From positions 558,001 to 622,000 of the forward strand of contig CAKMXJ010000001.1 in the NCBI GenBank assembly GCA_928724745.1: 64,000 bases of DNA, written 5' to 3'. Each line of letters starts with the position of its first letter. Position 1 is the stretch's first letter. Made by a program: the position numbers and the translations under genes. The notes under the pieces are model-generated. The model saw only the letters and a list, made by a program, of their open reading frames with translations. It ran no database searches and was not told the origin of the DNA. This DNA is from Anthracocystis setariae (lineage: Eukaryota > Basidiomycota > Ustilaginomycetes > Ustilaginales > Ustilaginaceae). This document shows positions 9,973 to 20,669 of this stretch, piece by piece.

Positions 9973-12594
9973 TCAAGCGGAAGCCTGATTCCAGTCGGTC
10001 TGGTCTTGGATGGATTGGCCGTTGACGGTGAAGGCGATTCTTAACCTCAACCTAACTGGGGCGGAGTTGGGAACCATAACCCTCAAAGCCTGCGTCTCGG
10101 TAGCGCCGGATGCTACGTCCGAGTTCGAGATGGCCTGCATCTGCAGTTTGTGCGTCTTGGGCACTGCTGCTTGAAAGTTGACTGCCGAGATGGTAGACGA
10201 TGCGCTGGATGTGAAGCGCGCCGTGATATTGACGATTTCAGGACGTGCTGGATTGGTGGTTGGCGTCAGGCTAATTTGAAGCCCGTGCTTGTCGTACACT
10301 GTGTGAGCTTTCGTAGACGATGCTGCGGGAGCAGATACCGCGGGGACGGCTGGGGCGGGGGTGGGTGCAGAGGTGGTGGAAGAGGAGCTGTCAAGACCAC
10401 CGAGAAGATCTAATCCGCCGTACGAGGAGGATTGAGCCGGGGCAGCGGCAGGTGTGCTTCCCGAATCGCCAAACAGACCCAAGATGTCGTTGACAGAGCT
10501 CTTTGGTTTTTGCGCGGGCGCCACCGCAGCAGCCGGAACAGTTGAAGCACCGCCCATATCGCTGCCACCAAAGATATCTGCCAACAAGTCGTGCGTGTTC
10601 TGCTGTGTCGATGATCCACTGCTAGCTGCTGCACCACCTCCGCTAGAGACAGGCATCTCATCCCCCATCAGATCCAACAATGAATCCTTGTCTGTCCTGG
10701 TCGAGCCGACCGGCTTAGCCTCGCTGACAGTGCCCAACACGGTCTGCTTGATCTCGGGTGGTGGCATACTCTCGAGCACTCCTTCACGAATATCGCTCCT
10801 CCTCAACAGATTTGCGAATTCGACACTGCGCTGCTGGATCTCGGCCTCGACGCTGGATTCAAAGCTGCCAATGATCTGCTCGATCCGAGACTGCTGCGAT
10901 GCGTCCGAAAGGCGGGTGTGCAACTTGGCGAGGGATGTGAGGAAGAATTGACGGATCAAGCCGTTGACATAGGGGCTGTCGAGAACGGAAGACAGCAAAT
11001 CGACGACGTCCTTGGGTTGCACCTCTCGCACCAGCTCCTCGTCCTCAAAGTTGCCGCCCTGGATGAGGATGTCTCCGAATTCGCCAATCACCCAGACAGC
11101 TGCAAGTGTGAGCGACTCTTGCGAAAAGTCCTGGTGGAGAGCCGAGAAAAGCTTCTGCACTGTGTAAGCCTGCAGCTCGGGAGTGTGGCAGACAAGACGG
11201 ATGAAGGCAGAAAGAATCTCTTCACGGACGTAGTTGCCGGCGAGCTTGAGAACCCGCAGAACGGTGTCGATGTGCCATCTCTTGTTTGGCGCAAACTTCT
11301 CGGCTGCAAGGCAGATCTGAGTAGTCATGCCTAGTTTGAACTCGTTGTCCGCCACTTCCAAGAAAGAGAGCAGCTCGCGGGTGAGGACGCGAACGTTGCT
11401 CTCATTGATGAGAGCATAGCTGAGCTCGAGCGCTCGTCGTCGAATGGAAATGTCACCGTCCCTCAAGCAGTCAAGGATGATGTTGCGGTGGCGCTGCACG
11501 GCGTTGGTGTCCATGGAGACCACCTTGCTCAGCGTGTTGAGGGCGACGTAGCGGATATTGTTGTCGCGGTTGCTCAAGAATTTGCCGAGGATGTTGATGG
11601 CCATGACTCGGAGGCCATTGTCGGCTTCAATCTCGAGGATGGTTAGGACGGTCTCGTAAAGGATACTGTTGCCAACGTTCTTGCTGGCCTCAGTGTTGGT
11701 GGCCACCTGAGCAAGGATGTCGTTCATGGCCTCGGAAGCTTGAGCGTTCTCCTTGCCAAGGATTCGGAGAAGTCGGAGAATTTTGACCTGGAGGAAGGGA
11801 TCGGTGATACCCGAAACATCGTGTTCGGGCGAGTAGCCGGTGGTAACGAGCGATTTGAGGTGCTGAATGAGGAGTGGTACAGCGCGCCTGTAGTCCTGCA
11901 AGGCTTCTTCATCCTGTCGGCAAATCTCGGTGGCGAGCGTAACAGCACAGAGAAGAACGCCGTGGTTCTTATCGGAGAGTAGTTGCTTGGTGCGGTCAAC
12001 AAAGTGGTCGATGAGGTCTGGCACCTTGCGGACAATGCGCATGGCGCAGATGGCAGCTTTGCGGCGGATGTAGGTGTTGCTGCTGCCCATGAGCTTTTCA
12101 ATCTCGTTGCAGAGATCGCGCGACATTTCCTCGGAGGCGATGTTTGCGAATGTACAGAGCGCAAGACCACAGACGTACATGTTGGAGTGCTCCATGTCGT
12201 TCTTGAGACCGTTTGTGACGAGGGTCAACACTTCGGTGTTCTCGTCGAGCAAGAGCATGATGCCGAGATAGCCTAGGCGCTTGTCGGTGAATCTTGGTGT
12301 GGCAACAAGCTTGAGACACTCAATCTGGCCGAAGTGGGCAGGGTAGCCAAGCATATGAATGTAGAGAAGCTTGGCGATGTTGTTGTGCCGTGCAAAGGGG
12401 TCCTCATCCTTGAAAGCGGTTCGAATTGAGGCCGACTCCTTCTGGATGAGAGAACGTTCGTCTGCGAGCGTCTTACACGATCGAATGGCTTTGATGAGTG
12501 CTTTCAGATTGTACAGACCAGCACTGGCCATCAATCCAGCAAGGCGAGGATCGAGCGCAGCAACCTGCTGCTGTTTCTGGAAGAAGGTTGACAT
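9973..12594 (-). CDS. APL4: AP-1 clathrin adaptor complex gamma subunit (873 aa)
   Basis: Gamma-adaptin. The N-terminal trunk of about 590 residues carries the hallmark NIAKLLYIHMLGYPAHFGQ, TPRFTDKRLGYLG and YIRRKAAICAMRIVRK segments. A Ser/Ala/Pro-rich hinge follows with an LLDLM clathrin-box-like motif and DLLADIFGG/DLLGGL repeats. The last ~120 residues are the gamma-ear, which binds accessory proteins. AP-1 sorts cargo between trans-Golgi and endosomes. Human gamma-1 is 822 aa, so length is normal. The start chosen is the first ATG (12594); the frame extends upstream to a GTG at 12624. It is convergent with HOS2, 297 bp apart. Confidence 0.96.
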   Translation of the reverse strand: MSTFFQKQQQVAALDPRLAGLMASAGLYNLKALIKAIRSCKTLADERSLIQKESASIRTAFKDEDPFARHNNIAKLLYIHMLGYPAHFGQIECLKLVATPRFTDKRLGYLGIMLLLDENTEVLTLVTNGLKNDMEHSNMYVCGLALCTFANIASEEMSRDLCNEIEKLMGSSNTYIRRKAAICAMRIVRKVPDLIDHFVDRTKQLLSDKNHGVLLCAVTLATEICRQDEEALQDYRRAVPLLIQHLKSLVTTGYSPEHDVSGITDPFLQVKILRLLRILGKENAQASEAMNDILAQVATNTEASKNVGNSILYETVLTILEIEADNGLRVMAINILGKFLSNRDNNIRYVALNTLSKVVSMDTNAVQRHRNIILDCLRDGDISIRRRALELSYALINESNVRVLTRELLSFLEVADNEFKLGMTTQICLAAEKFAPNKRWHIDTVLRVLKLAGNYVREEILSAFIRLVCHTPELQAYTVQKLFSALHQDFSQESLTLAAVWVIGEFGDILIQGGNFEDEELVREVQPKDVVDLLSSVLDSPYVNGLIRQFFLTSLAKLHTRLSDASQQSRIEQIIGSFESSVEAEIQQRSVEFANLLRRSDIREGVLESMPPPEIKQTVLGTVSEAKPVGSTRTDKDSLLDLMGDEMPVSSGGGAAASSGSSTQQNTHDLLADIFGGSDMGGASTVPAAAVAPAQKPKSSVNDILGLFGDSGSTPAAAPAQSSSYGGLDLLGGLDSSSSTTSAPTPAPAVPAVSAPAASSTKAHTVYDKHGLQISLTPTTNPARPEIVNITARFTSSASSTISAVNFQAAVPKTHKLQMQAISNSDVASGATETQALRVMVPNSAPVRLRLRIAFTVNGQSIQDQTDWNQASA

Positions 12595-13118
12595 GATGGC
12601 TCGATTGTGCCAATTGTTGGCCACTTAGCGCGCAGAGCTACGAGACAGCGACGCTGAAGCACAGTGAGGAATGCCGGGGAGTAGCTCGTGCTGCGTGCAA
12701 CAAGATGCTAAGGTGGTAGACGTGGTGGTGAATCAGGATGAGAGTGAGTGTCAGCTGAATTTCTTTGAAACGCGCACGCTGCGTGCTGGTGCCTGAAAGA
12801 GTGTTTGTTGCATCAAAGCTGTCTCGGTCAATGCGTGGGCAGCAAGAAGGCGAATTTCTACATTTCGACTCTCTCTCTCTCTCTCGGAGTTGGCCAGAGC
12901 GTCGTTTCTTTTCATTCAGCTCAACACTGTCCACCTCAGCACCATGCAATTGAAGCTGGATACAGTATCGTGGGACCATTTTGGCACGCTGCACCTACAC
13001 ATCCTCTGACCTCGTCTTTAACAAATAGGAATGCCCAAGGTCATGACATGCTGCTATCGTCAATGCTCGCTCTAGTCCCGTCGATTGTCAAAACGAATGG
13101 AGCCAAAAAGAAAAAAGG
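12595..13118. other. APL4 upstream spacer
   Basis: 5' region of APL4 on the minus strand, with a (CT)n tract near 12869-12886. No gene seen up to the tRNA. Confidence 0.5.
13111..13116 (-). terminator. Pol III terminator of tRNA-His copy 1
   Basis: T6 on the minus strand, two bases beyond the discriminator base. Confidence 0.8.
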
Positions 13119-13218
13119 TGCGGTCTGGAGGAATCGAACATCCGTCTGCTCGGAAGGGGAAATCCTCTGATGAGGTGTAACCACAACGAGCTGTACTAGA
13201 CCACTATACTAAGACCGC
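13119..13218 (-). tRNA. tRNA-His(GTG) with a 27-nt intron (copy 1)
   Basis: The acceptor stem GCGGTCT pairs with AGACCGC, with discriminator A at 13119. The D-arm is GTATAGTGGTCTAGTAC. The anticodon stem GCTCG/CGAGC encloses the loop TTGTGG(intron)C with anticodon GTG, and the T-loop is TTCGATT. Removing 27 nt after position 37 leaves 73 nt, identical to the exons of the copy at 37006. The T-stem has one mismatch (52-62, T opposite C) in both copies. A run of six T follows the 3' end on this strand as Pol III terminator. Confidence 0.93.
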
Positions 13219-14044
13219 TTGCGCTGGAAGCAGTGTGATTACTATTGTATACATATATTGTTGCACGTTTTTGCATAGTAGTGAAGACTAACATTGGTGG
13301 ATCATACGGTGCAGCAAGGCATGTCGACAGTATTCTGTGACCAATTCAAGCCATCAGGAGAGCTTCCCATTTCAAAGTCAAAGGATCCGATTCCTGCCTC
13401 TTATGGAGTCTTTTCGAACGATGATTTGACGGACATGAGTACAGTATACAGTCTCAGCTTTGCTTGCTTGCTTGCTTCCCACAGGCCATTCAGAGTGGCT
13501 TCGTACCGATCGCTCTAGACTTGGCATCGTCTTTGTTCTTTCCGTATTCGGCGACTGTACAAGAGGAAACCCCCTGACCTGCATTACATCGTATTCGTGG
13601 GCTCAACCCATGCTGAAGATCGACAAAGTCACACTCCAGACATCACGCAAGATAAAGTTTGGGTCATTGTACAGGTTCGAATTTTTTTGGGAAAGTATAG
13701 CAGACATCCTTCGAAGACTGCAAGAGCGAGCGTACTTTGACAACAGAAGACGGCTGCGCAGACGCAAGAAGCTCAGTATGGGTGGCTAACAGGTGGAGCG
13801 ACAACTGCACAACAGAAGCCGATAGAGAATGTATGGGGTGGAAAGCAACATCTCGAGCCGTCTCTCGAGACACAACTGAAATGGGAGGCGGCTGGCTAAT
13901 ACATCATACCACGATTCCCTTTCTTTTGGATGGATGATGCAGGGGATATGTGAGCTGGAAGGAAGGAAGGAAGGATGACACAAAACAAGATGCGGGGACG
14001 ATGCAGGAAACGAATGGCACTGAAACAGGGCGAAATCGATCTGC
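13219..14044. other. Spacer between tRNA-His and RPS6
   Basis: No convincing gene. It contains (TGCT)n at about 13463-13477, a GTACAGTATACAG fragment near 13440 and (GGAA)n at about 13960-13975. The end nearest 14044 is the RPS6 3' region. Confidence 0.5.
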
Positions 14045-14776
14045 TTAAGCCTTGGTCTTGTTGGCGGCCTTGCGGGCAGCCTTGTTGGCGGCAACCTCCT
14101 GCTTCTTCTCGGCGACACGCTTGGCGAGGATCTGGTCGTACTCGGCCTTCTGGATGGCCTGTGCCTCTGCCTTGCGGATCTTGAGCGACTTGAGGTGACG
14201 CTTGCGCTGGAGACGCTGGGCGGTCACGAGACGCTGGATCTTGGGAGCCTTGGTGTAGGGCTTGGCGCCTTCCTTCTTGGAGACAACCTCGCGGCGAACA
14301 ACAAACTGGCGAACATCGTCCTTCTTGGAGAGGTTGAAGAACTTGCGGATGTGGTTGGCACGCTTGGGACCGAGACGCTTGGGCACGGTCGACTCGGCGT
14401 CAGTGAGACCGGGGATCTCCTTGTCACCCTGCTTGACAACGATGAGGTGGAGAGCCTGAATATCGGGGCCGACAATGCAACCGCGAACCGACTTGCGCTT
14501 GCGCTCACCAGTGCGGCGGGGGCGGTAGCACGAGTCACCCTTGGAGAGCAGAAGGCGGACACGGTTGGGGAGGAGGACACCCTGCTTCATGGGGAAACCC
14601 TGCTTGTCGTTACCACCGCCAATGCGGAGGACGTAACCCTTCCACTCCTCACCGAGCGAGTCGACCTCAACGTCCTGCGACATGCGCTTCTCGTAGAAGC
14701 AGCGAACGAGACGCTCATCCTGGATGTCGAAAGACTTCTGGGCACCCGTGGCCGGGTTAGCAACGTTGAGCTTCAT
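14045..14776 (-). CDS. RPS6: 40S ribosomal protein eS6 (243 aa)
   Basis: Full-length eS6, starting [11 protein letters not shown] and containing [15 protein letters not shown] and [18 protein letters not shown]. Yeast eS6 is 236 aa. It is a component of the small ribosomal subunit. The coding part has no intron. The ATG directly follows a 3' splice site (ACTTACAG), and a good donor (AAG|GTAGGT) lies at 15454, so a 678-bp 5'-UTR intron (14777..15454) is likely. The tail ends in Ala/Lys repeats without serine, so the usual C-terminal RRxSS phosphorylation site is absent. It lies head to head with the uS15 gene. Confidence 0.96.
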   Translation of the reverse strand: MKLNVANPATGAQKSFDIQDERLVRCFYEKRMSQDVEVDSLGEEWKGYVLRIGGGNDKQGFPMKQGVLLPNRVRLLLSKGDSCYRPRRTGERKRKSVRGCIVGPDIQALHLIVVKQGDKEIPGLTDAESTVPKRLGPKRANHIRKFFNLSKKDDVRQFVVRREVVSKKEGAKPYTKAPKIQRLVTAQRLQRKRHLKSLKIRKAEAQAIQKAEYDQILAKRVAEKKQEVAANKAARKAANKTKA

Positions 14777-15454
14777 CTGTAAGTATAAAGTTGAATCAAG
14801 GGCACAAAATGCAAATGGTAAGCCAGGTGTTTGAAAGAGGCGGATGATGTAGTAAACTCTTCACTCGAGAGACACAGCACTGGCAAGAGTGTCGGGGATG
14901 GAAGACGGTGGAGAATGTGATAGGCAGAATGTCCGGGATGAGGCGATTCGGGGTAGTAAGAGGTGAAGAAGTATGTAGGCGGCTTATCGCAAGTTCGATG
15001 GAGGTGGTCTGTGATGTTGGGACTGAAACAACTGCCTTCGAAGAACTGAACCAGCTGAATGCCTGATGACATTTGAATCGTCCGTCAAGCTCTATGCAAA
15101 AGATATAAGATGGACCTTTCCCATTGCGCCGACAAAATACTCTCGTTGCTTGGTGATGCAAGATGCCAGCCTTGTCCCATCGACTTCCTACCACACGATC
15201 TTCGGATTTCGTCCTGTGGTTATCGTACTCTCCGTCTTTGTCCCTTAGCCCAGTTTATCATGCTGCCATGTCTGCAATAGTTGGTGTAGTGTTGCCGATC
15301 ATCCTTGGTCGCAACGTTGATGTTGCTAAAACTGGCTTATGTTACTGATGGTTGGATGCTGCCAATTGACGAAAATGGGTTTGCTGCTGATGCGTACTGT
15401 GTCTCTGCGTGACGTGCTGTATCTGTGGTGCGTATGCTGATGCGGAGTACCTAC
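14777..15454 (-). other. Probable 5'-UTR intron of RPS6
   Basis: Donor GTAGGT after AAG (first base 15454) and acceptor CAG ending at 14777, immediately before the ATG. Leader introns are common in fungal ribosomal-protein genes. Inferred from splice signals only. Confidence 0.55.
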
Positions 15455-16738
15455 CTTGACGAATAGTTGATATGATGAGGATAGAAGTCAGAGAGGATCG
15501 TGAGCAAACTCGAATCTCAAAGTCACGCTCGTTGGTTGGTTGGTCGTCGCTTGGTCGTCGCTTGCCTTGCTCAGGCTCTGGCGGGTCCTTCTTGGCCTGA
15601 GCTGGCTTCGTTGGAGGAACCCAAAATCGAAGCTGAAGCCTCGACTCTCGGTCTGCAGCGCACTACACTGTAATTTCACTAACAAATCTCAATTTCCTAC
15701 CACGCAGCTGACGACTCTCGTGTGCCTCTCACACTGACCAGACACAAGCTCGGCCGAACTTGCCAACATCACGTGCCATCGAATCAAGCCAAAGAATTCA
15801 ACTGAAATTTCGCCCAAAGAATTTTGTCTGTTAGGGCCATGTTCACCGCACGCACACGAGTTGGCTGGATTGGACGACTGTGGTGGCCCGTTGGAAGCAG
15901 CAGCAGCAGCAGCCAATGAGTGCGCGACCCACGATTTGCAGCCAGAGAGGAAGCTGCGTGTCTTCCGGTGGTAGCCTGGTTTAGAGGGCGTGCTCGCCAT
16001 CGCGTCTTCCCTTCTGCCTCTAGGAATCTAGTCCACCGTCGTCATCCTCAAGATCAAGAATATTTAGGTATGTTCTTCCCACATTCGCTCGTTGCAAGCA
16101 GCGGCAAACCATCGTCTCGCAAAGGCAGCATAGACTGACCGCATCGTACATTGCTTTGTTCGTACAGGTATGTACTCATGAACTGAAACTTGTTTTGGGA
16201 GGATCGGTGTTGGACATTAGCTAAGGGCATCGGTGCTCTTGCAGGTATGATCATGACGGAGAACATCAACATATGGCATTCATGGGAGCTGCGAAAACAT
16301 ACAGATGACGGAGGATGATCACTCTTCGACCTATCGACTATATTGAAGTACCAGCACACATAAGAATCGCAGCATCAGCCCGATACAATCCTCCAGCATG
16401 GGAGTTCGACGCATCAGTACTCCGAGTATCGACCTCTTCGCACTTGCGACTCAGCAGTTCCGACCCTCGACATCAGATTTGAGGCAGTGATCATCCAGGA
16501 TTGGCTACAGTGGAGGAGGAATGCTTGGAATCATTGGTATCTGTGGAACGCTTCGAAAGCAGCGTGAAGCAGAAATCCATGGGAGGACCGATCCAGATTC
16601 GAGCTTCATGTTGGTCTAGTGCTGACTGTTTGCTGTCTTTCTGTCCGACTATCATCATCTTTTGTTCTCGACATCTTCGACCACTTCCGATTCACGCCTG
16701 TCATCGACGTTCCACTATTTTGACCATCTCCAGCCAAA
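15455..16738. other. Shared head-to-head promoter of RPS6 and RPS13
   Basis: About 1.3 kb between two divergent ribosomal-protein genes. It includes TTGG/TCGTCGC short repeats near 15532-15575, a (CAG)n run near 15897-15912 and pyrimidine-rich blocks before each gene. A 103-codon open frame on the minus strand (15689..16000) lacks recognisable features and is not called. Confidence 0.5.
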
Positions 16739-17473
16739 ATGGGTCGCATGCACTGTAAGTGTTCACCAATTGGCGAGCACCTTGTTCCGCTTCTGGCGTC
16801 CTCGCCGCTTTCATCTAGTATCGCAGCATCAAGCATGATCAAGCTGTTGGTGGAAGGAGGAACTCATTTCCTCGCTTCTTCGGCATTGTGGCTTGCCTGC
16901 TGCTGGATAGATGATGGAAAGGCCAGAACAACCCAGATCAGAACAAGGCATGCTCGCCACATCAGCAAATTGAACCATGGATTGTAAAAATCTGACTTGT
17001 TCCGCATCTCATCGCCACATCATCATGCAACAGCCAAGGGAAAGGGTATCTCCGCCTCGGCTCTGCCTTACCGCCGCACTCCCCCCTCGTGGCTCAAGAC
17101 CACTCCCGAGGAGGTTGTTGAGCAGATTGTCAAGCTCGCCCGTAAGGGTATGACCCCCTCGCAGATCGGTGTCCAACTCCGTGACTCGCAGGGTATCGCC
17201 CAAGTTCGTTTCGTCACCGGTAACAAGATCCTGCGTATCCTCAAGTCGCAGGGTCTTGCTCCTCAGATCCCTGAGGACCTTTACCACCTCATCAAGAAGG
17301 CCGTCTCGGTTCGCAAGCACCTCGAGCGCAACCGCAAGGACATGGACTCCAAGTTCCGCCTCATTCTCATCGAGTCGCGTATCCACCGTCTTGCCCGTTA
17401 CTACAAGACCAAAGGTGCCGTCCCCCCTACCTTCAAGTACGAGGCTGCCACTGCTTCCACCCTCGTTGCCTAA
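16739..17473 (+). CDS. RPS13: 40S ribosomal protein uS15 (RPS13, 151 aa, two exons)
   Basis: Exons are 16739..16754 and 17034..17473. The 279-bp intron (GTAAGT...CAACAG) splits the sixth codon: exon 1 encodes MGRMH plus one base. After splicing the protein reads [18 protein letters not shown] and is exactly the family length of 151 aa. Conserved segments include [34 protein letters not shown] and HRLARYY. It is a small-subunit ribosomal protein binding 18S rRNA at the subunit interface. The very short first exon is usual for fungal ribosomal-protein genes. Confidence 0.97.
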
Positions 17474-17908
17474 ACGAGTTTGGTCGAACCATTTGCATCT
17501 TGTCTTCTTCTCTCTTTGTACTATGTTTTGTTGAGGCTGGTCACGCTTTGACTTTGTCAGCATTCATTCAATCTCCAACCCCACAACCCCCCAAAAATTA
17601 GCAATATCAAGTCCTGATTGTGTCGCACACCCCGTGCGGCGGTCGGGCAAGTTTCTCCGTCCCCACTCCCCGTTTTCCGACCGTCTGAAGGAAAGAATCG
17701 AAAACGACGACGATGAAATTGCAAAATTGAGACGCAGACGACATGTGATGCAACCTTGACAGGGTGAAGGGCGAGAGACAGAGAGCTGATACGACTGTAC
17801 AGATGGTGGGGGAGAAGGACAATCATGCATGCGAGAAAAATTGAGCTGGATGAGAGTTGCAACGAGATCTAAGTTATTTGGCAACTCAAAAAAAGGGGGG
17901 GAGGGGAT
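17474..17908. other. Convergent 3' region of RPS13 and arrestin gene
   Basis: 435 bp between two 3' ends. It carries a G-rich purine tract (17888-17905, AAAAAAAGGGGGGGAGGGG) next to the arrestin stop codon. No gene seen. Confidence 0.5.
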
Positions 17909-20461
17909 TTAACCGAGGATGCCGATGCTATCCGAGTAGCTGGGGAGGGGGTTGGGGTGGGAGATGGTAGTGCGACGACGGGATTGTGCAGCGTAAGCGG
18001 TGGCCTGTTCTCGATCGATGAGGCCAAGCGCAAGGTGTTCGGTTAATTCATCCTCCTCATCGTAGTCGGCTTCGTCTGGGATGGGATCGAGAGACGGTAC
18101 TTCGAGCGCATTCGAACTTGACTCGCTCAAGATCGACGCGGCCGAAGACACGACAACTTCGGTCTCAGCGTTGGCGGCGGAACCGCCGGCATTTAGCGCA
18201 GTCAGCGTCGACATGTCGAGCGAACGACGAAGAGGCGTACGAGCAAGTGGCGTCGCTTGAGCCGACAAGTCTTCATCCTCATTCTCATCCACAACAGCCA
18301 CCGTTCCGTAACCGACGCGCGAAGCCGAAGCCTCAACAAGACGCTCCTCTTCCTCATCGAGCACATCAACCGTAGACAGCGCATCGTCGTCCACCGACTC
18401 GCCAACCTGCTGACGTGTAAAGTCGACCGTGTCCGGATTGGCAGCAACGTGAACAGGCGGCGTCTCCATAACAAAATGGCGATTAGTGTACCCGCCCAGC
18501 TCGTCCACTTTGGCAGGCAGTGAAATTCGCACCTGCAGACGGTACTCGATGCGAAGCGCTTTGAACGAGAAACTCGGAACGACCAGACGCAGTTCAGGCT
18601 GCTGGATCAACTTCTGCTTGAGAGGCGCCGACGAACCAGCCTTGATCATCTTTTCGTAGCGACTGATGGCAAAGTTGCCAGTATAGATCTGGCGAGCCTG
18701 ACCTTGCTCGTAGAAGGGAGGAAGGTGATCATCCGCCCTTCGCTCCATATTGACGATACGGATGCGCTCCGACCACGAGTGAGGCCCGCTGAAGCCAGCG
18801 AGATTGTCCGGATCCTCTTTTTCGATGACAAGAGTGCCCAGACGCGAGTAGGTCATGACCGAACGGACCAGACTTAGCTCGACTTTAGGCTCATAGCTAC
18901 CGACCAGATTTTGGGGCATGCGGAGCTCGAGACTGAAGGGGATTTTGGTTTCCATGTACAGTGCAGCCATAGCAGGGACTGACAAGATGGCCTCGAACGA
19001 ACCGCTGCCGTCGGGAAGCGTGCTCTCGAGCGAGTGAGTTAGCCAGCCCTTCATACGACCATCGACGCCCTCTTTGACGTTGATGTAGCTCTTGCGTCGA
19101 TCGCCTGACTGGCCGGGTCTGGCAGCAACTGAACGCGCAGGTGCAAACGCACGAGCCTCCTCTCGAGGAAGAGCACCGAACACTTCCTGTGTCGGTCGGA
19201 AGCCGCCCAGATCAGGAGCCCACGAGTCCTCATCGATGGTTTCTTCATCCTCACCCTGGCTCGAGCTGACGGAAGCTGCATCCGCATCGCGTTGCGCAGA
19301 GGCCGAACGATTGTCACGCGACAAGGTGCGACGTGCTACAATGGGCTCGAGTGTTGGCACGGCCAAACCAGCCGTGCGTGGCGGATAAGGTTCTACAGCA
19401 AAGGAGAGAATGATACGCTCGCCACGCTTGTGCGGAAGAAGACCAGACCCGAAGCGCTGACGACTGACGATGATGTCGATCTCGTACTTGATACGTGCCA
19501 TCGGTCTCAGCTTCTGACCATGAAGCTTATCCTTGACTTGGCCGAAAACCTGCCTAGGCTTGGGAGGTGCATAGCGAGTTTCCATGTCGACGGACGGCGG
19601 AAGATCGATGTACTTTTTACCGCACTTGAACGACTTCTTGAGCTTGCTGTCGAGCATGTCGAGTGCAGAAGCGTGAAGTTTGATCGGAAGTACAAAGCTG
19701 AAAGGTACTGCGAGGTTGTTGCGGCGGCCGTGATCGACGAGACCGGTTTGTTGAAGCTGGTACGTGCCCTTTTCGAGGTCAGGCTTGGTGGCTAAGATCT
19801 TCTGCTCGGAAAAAAAGAGGAGCTGACGTCGGGCAATGCCGTGCTCGTTGTCCATCGAGTAGTAGCTCGAATCACCGACGCCAAAGACGCTGGTTTCGAG
19901 ATCACCTCTGATTCGAGCCTTGATGCCAGTTACGTAGCCGCGCTCAGGATCGTTTCGAAGGAGGTGGACGGCGCCCTTGATCTCGTCTCCCGGTCGGTAG
20001 GTCTTGTAATCGAGCGAGTCGGAGGGAGCTTCAAGGAAAGCGATGGTCTGACAATCGTGCCTTGCCGGTGTAGATGAGAGAGGCTTGACCTTGCCGTTGA
20101 CATCGATGCGAGCAGCGTAGCCTCGGTTGATGGTACTGGAGGTGCTGAACTCGGTGCTGTCCGTCAAGATGGAAGCCCTGCAGCTGTCCATGGTGGTGAC
20201 GCGGGCCAGCCCGGGTGAGGGACTTGCATCTCGATGGAAAGTCATTTGCGTCATGGTTTGGGAACGTAGACGTCCCGGTAGCGTAGGGCTGGCGCGAGGA
20301 AGGCTAGCAAGGTTCTCGCGGGTGAGTGGTCCTGACGCCAATAGCTGAGCCCCATCGGCACGACCAAGGGATCTTGTTGGCAGCGAACCAGCATGCGATT
20401 GGCCGACTGCAAGCGATGCATGTCGCAAGTCAGCCATCGACGCACTGGTAACGATCGCCAT
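17909..20461 (-). CDS. Alpha-arrestin-like protein, probable Rsp5 adaptor (850 aa)
   Basis: Single exon. After about 130 disordered residues comes an arrestin-N-like beta-sandwich (about 135-330, with YRPGDEIKGAVHLLRN and VPFSFVLPIKL). An arrestin-C-like part (about 470-690) follows, with ILSVPAMAALYMETKIPFSLEL and FSFKALRIEYRLQVRISLP. The tail is acidic. A PPFY motif at residues 581-584 fits the PPxY consensus for Rsp5 WW domains, and a weaker LPSY lies near the C-terminus. Alpha-arrestins link nutrient transporters to Rsp5 for ubiquitination. Sequence similarity to named yeast arrestins is too low for a gene name. The ATG at 20461 is the first in frame. Confidence 0.82.
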   Translation of the reverse strand: MAIVTSASMADLRHASLAVGQSHAGSLPTRSLGRADGAQLLASGPLTRENLASLPRASPTLPGRLRSQTMTQMTFHRDASPSPGLARVTTMDSCRASILTDSTEFSTSSTINRGYAARIDVNGKVKPLSSTPARHDCQTIAFLEAPSDSLDYKTYRPGDEIKGAVHLLRNDPERGYVTGIKARIRGDLETSVFGVGDSSYYSMDNEHGIARRQLLFFSEQKILATKPDLEKGTYQLQQTGLVDHGRRNNLAVPFSFVLPIKLHASALDMLDSKLKKSFKCGKKYIDLPPSVDMETRYAPPKPRQVFGQVKDKLHGQKLRPMARIKYEIDIIVSRQRFGSGLLPHKRGERIILSFAVEPYPPRTAGLAVPTLEPIVARRTLSRDNRSASAQRDADAASVSSSQGEDEETIDEDSWAPDLGGFRPTQEVFGALPREEARAFAPARSVAARPGQSGDRRKSYINVKEGVDGRMKGWLTHSLESTLPDGSGSFEAILSVPAMAALYMETKIPFSLELRMPQNLVGSYEPKVELSLVRSVMTYSRLGTLVIEKEDPDNLAGFSGPHSWSERIRIVNMERRADDHLPPFYEQGQARQIYTGNFAISRYEKMIKAGSSAPLKQKLIQQPELRLVVPSFSFKALRIEYRLQVRISLPAKVDELGGYTNRHFVMETPPVHVAANPDTVDFTRQQVGESVDDDALSTVDVLDEEEERLVEASASRVGYGTVAVVDENEDEDLSAQATPLARTPLRRSLDMSTLTALNAGGSAANAETEVVVSSAASILSESSSNALEVPSLDPIPDEADYDEEDELTEHLALGLIDREQATAYAAQSRRRTTISHPNPLPSYSDSIGILG

Positions 20462-20642
20462 AGTTTTCGAGATATCAGGATGTCAAGACGGCGGATCTCA
20501 TGGTACGGAGGAGAGGATGAACTGCGACATCGAATCAGGGAAATCTGAATGTAGGGGGAAAGTGGAAGATAGCCAGATGCAGGAGGATCGGTCCGGGGCA
20601 GGTATGTGACCGCTCGGATCAGACGCATAGTACAAGAGTGTT

Positions 20643-20669
20643 GTACAGTACAGTACAGTACAGTACAGT
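20643..20669. repeat. (GTACA)5 pentanucleotide repeat
   Basis: Five perfect GTACA units plus GT in the arrestin upstream region. The same unit recurs at 29274, 29951 and 46491. Confidence 0.97.

Noticed and set aside
15689..16000. 103-codon minus-strand frame between RPS6 and RPS13
   Set aside because: It has an ATG but no recognisable domain and an alanine run from a (CAG)n repeat; it lies in promoter sequence.
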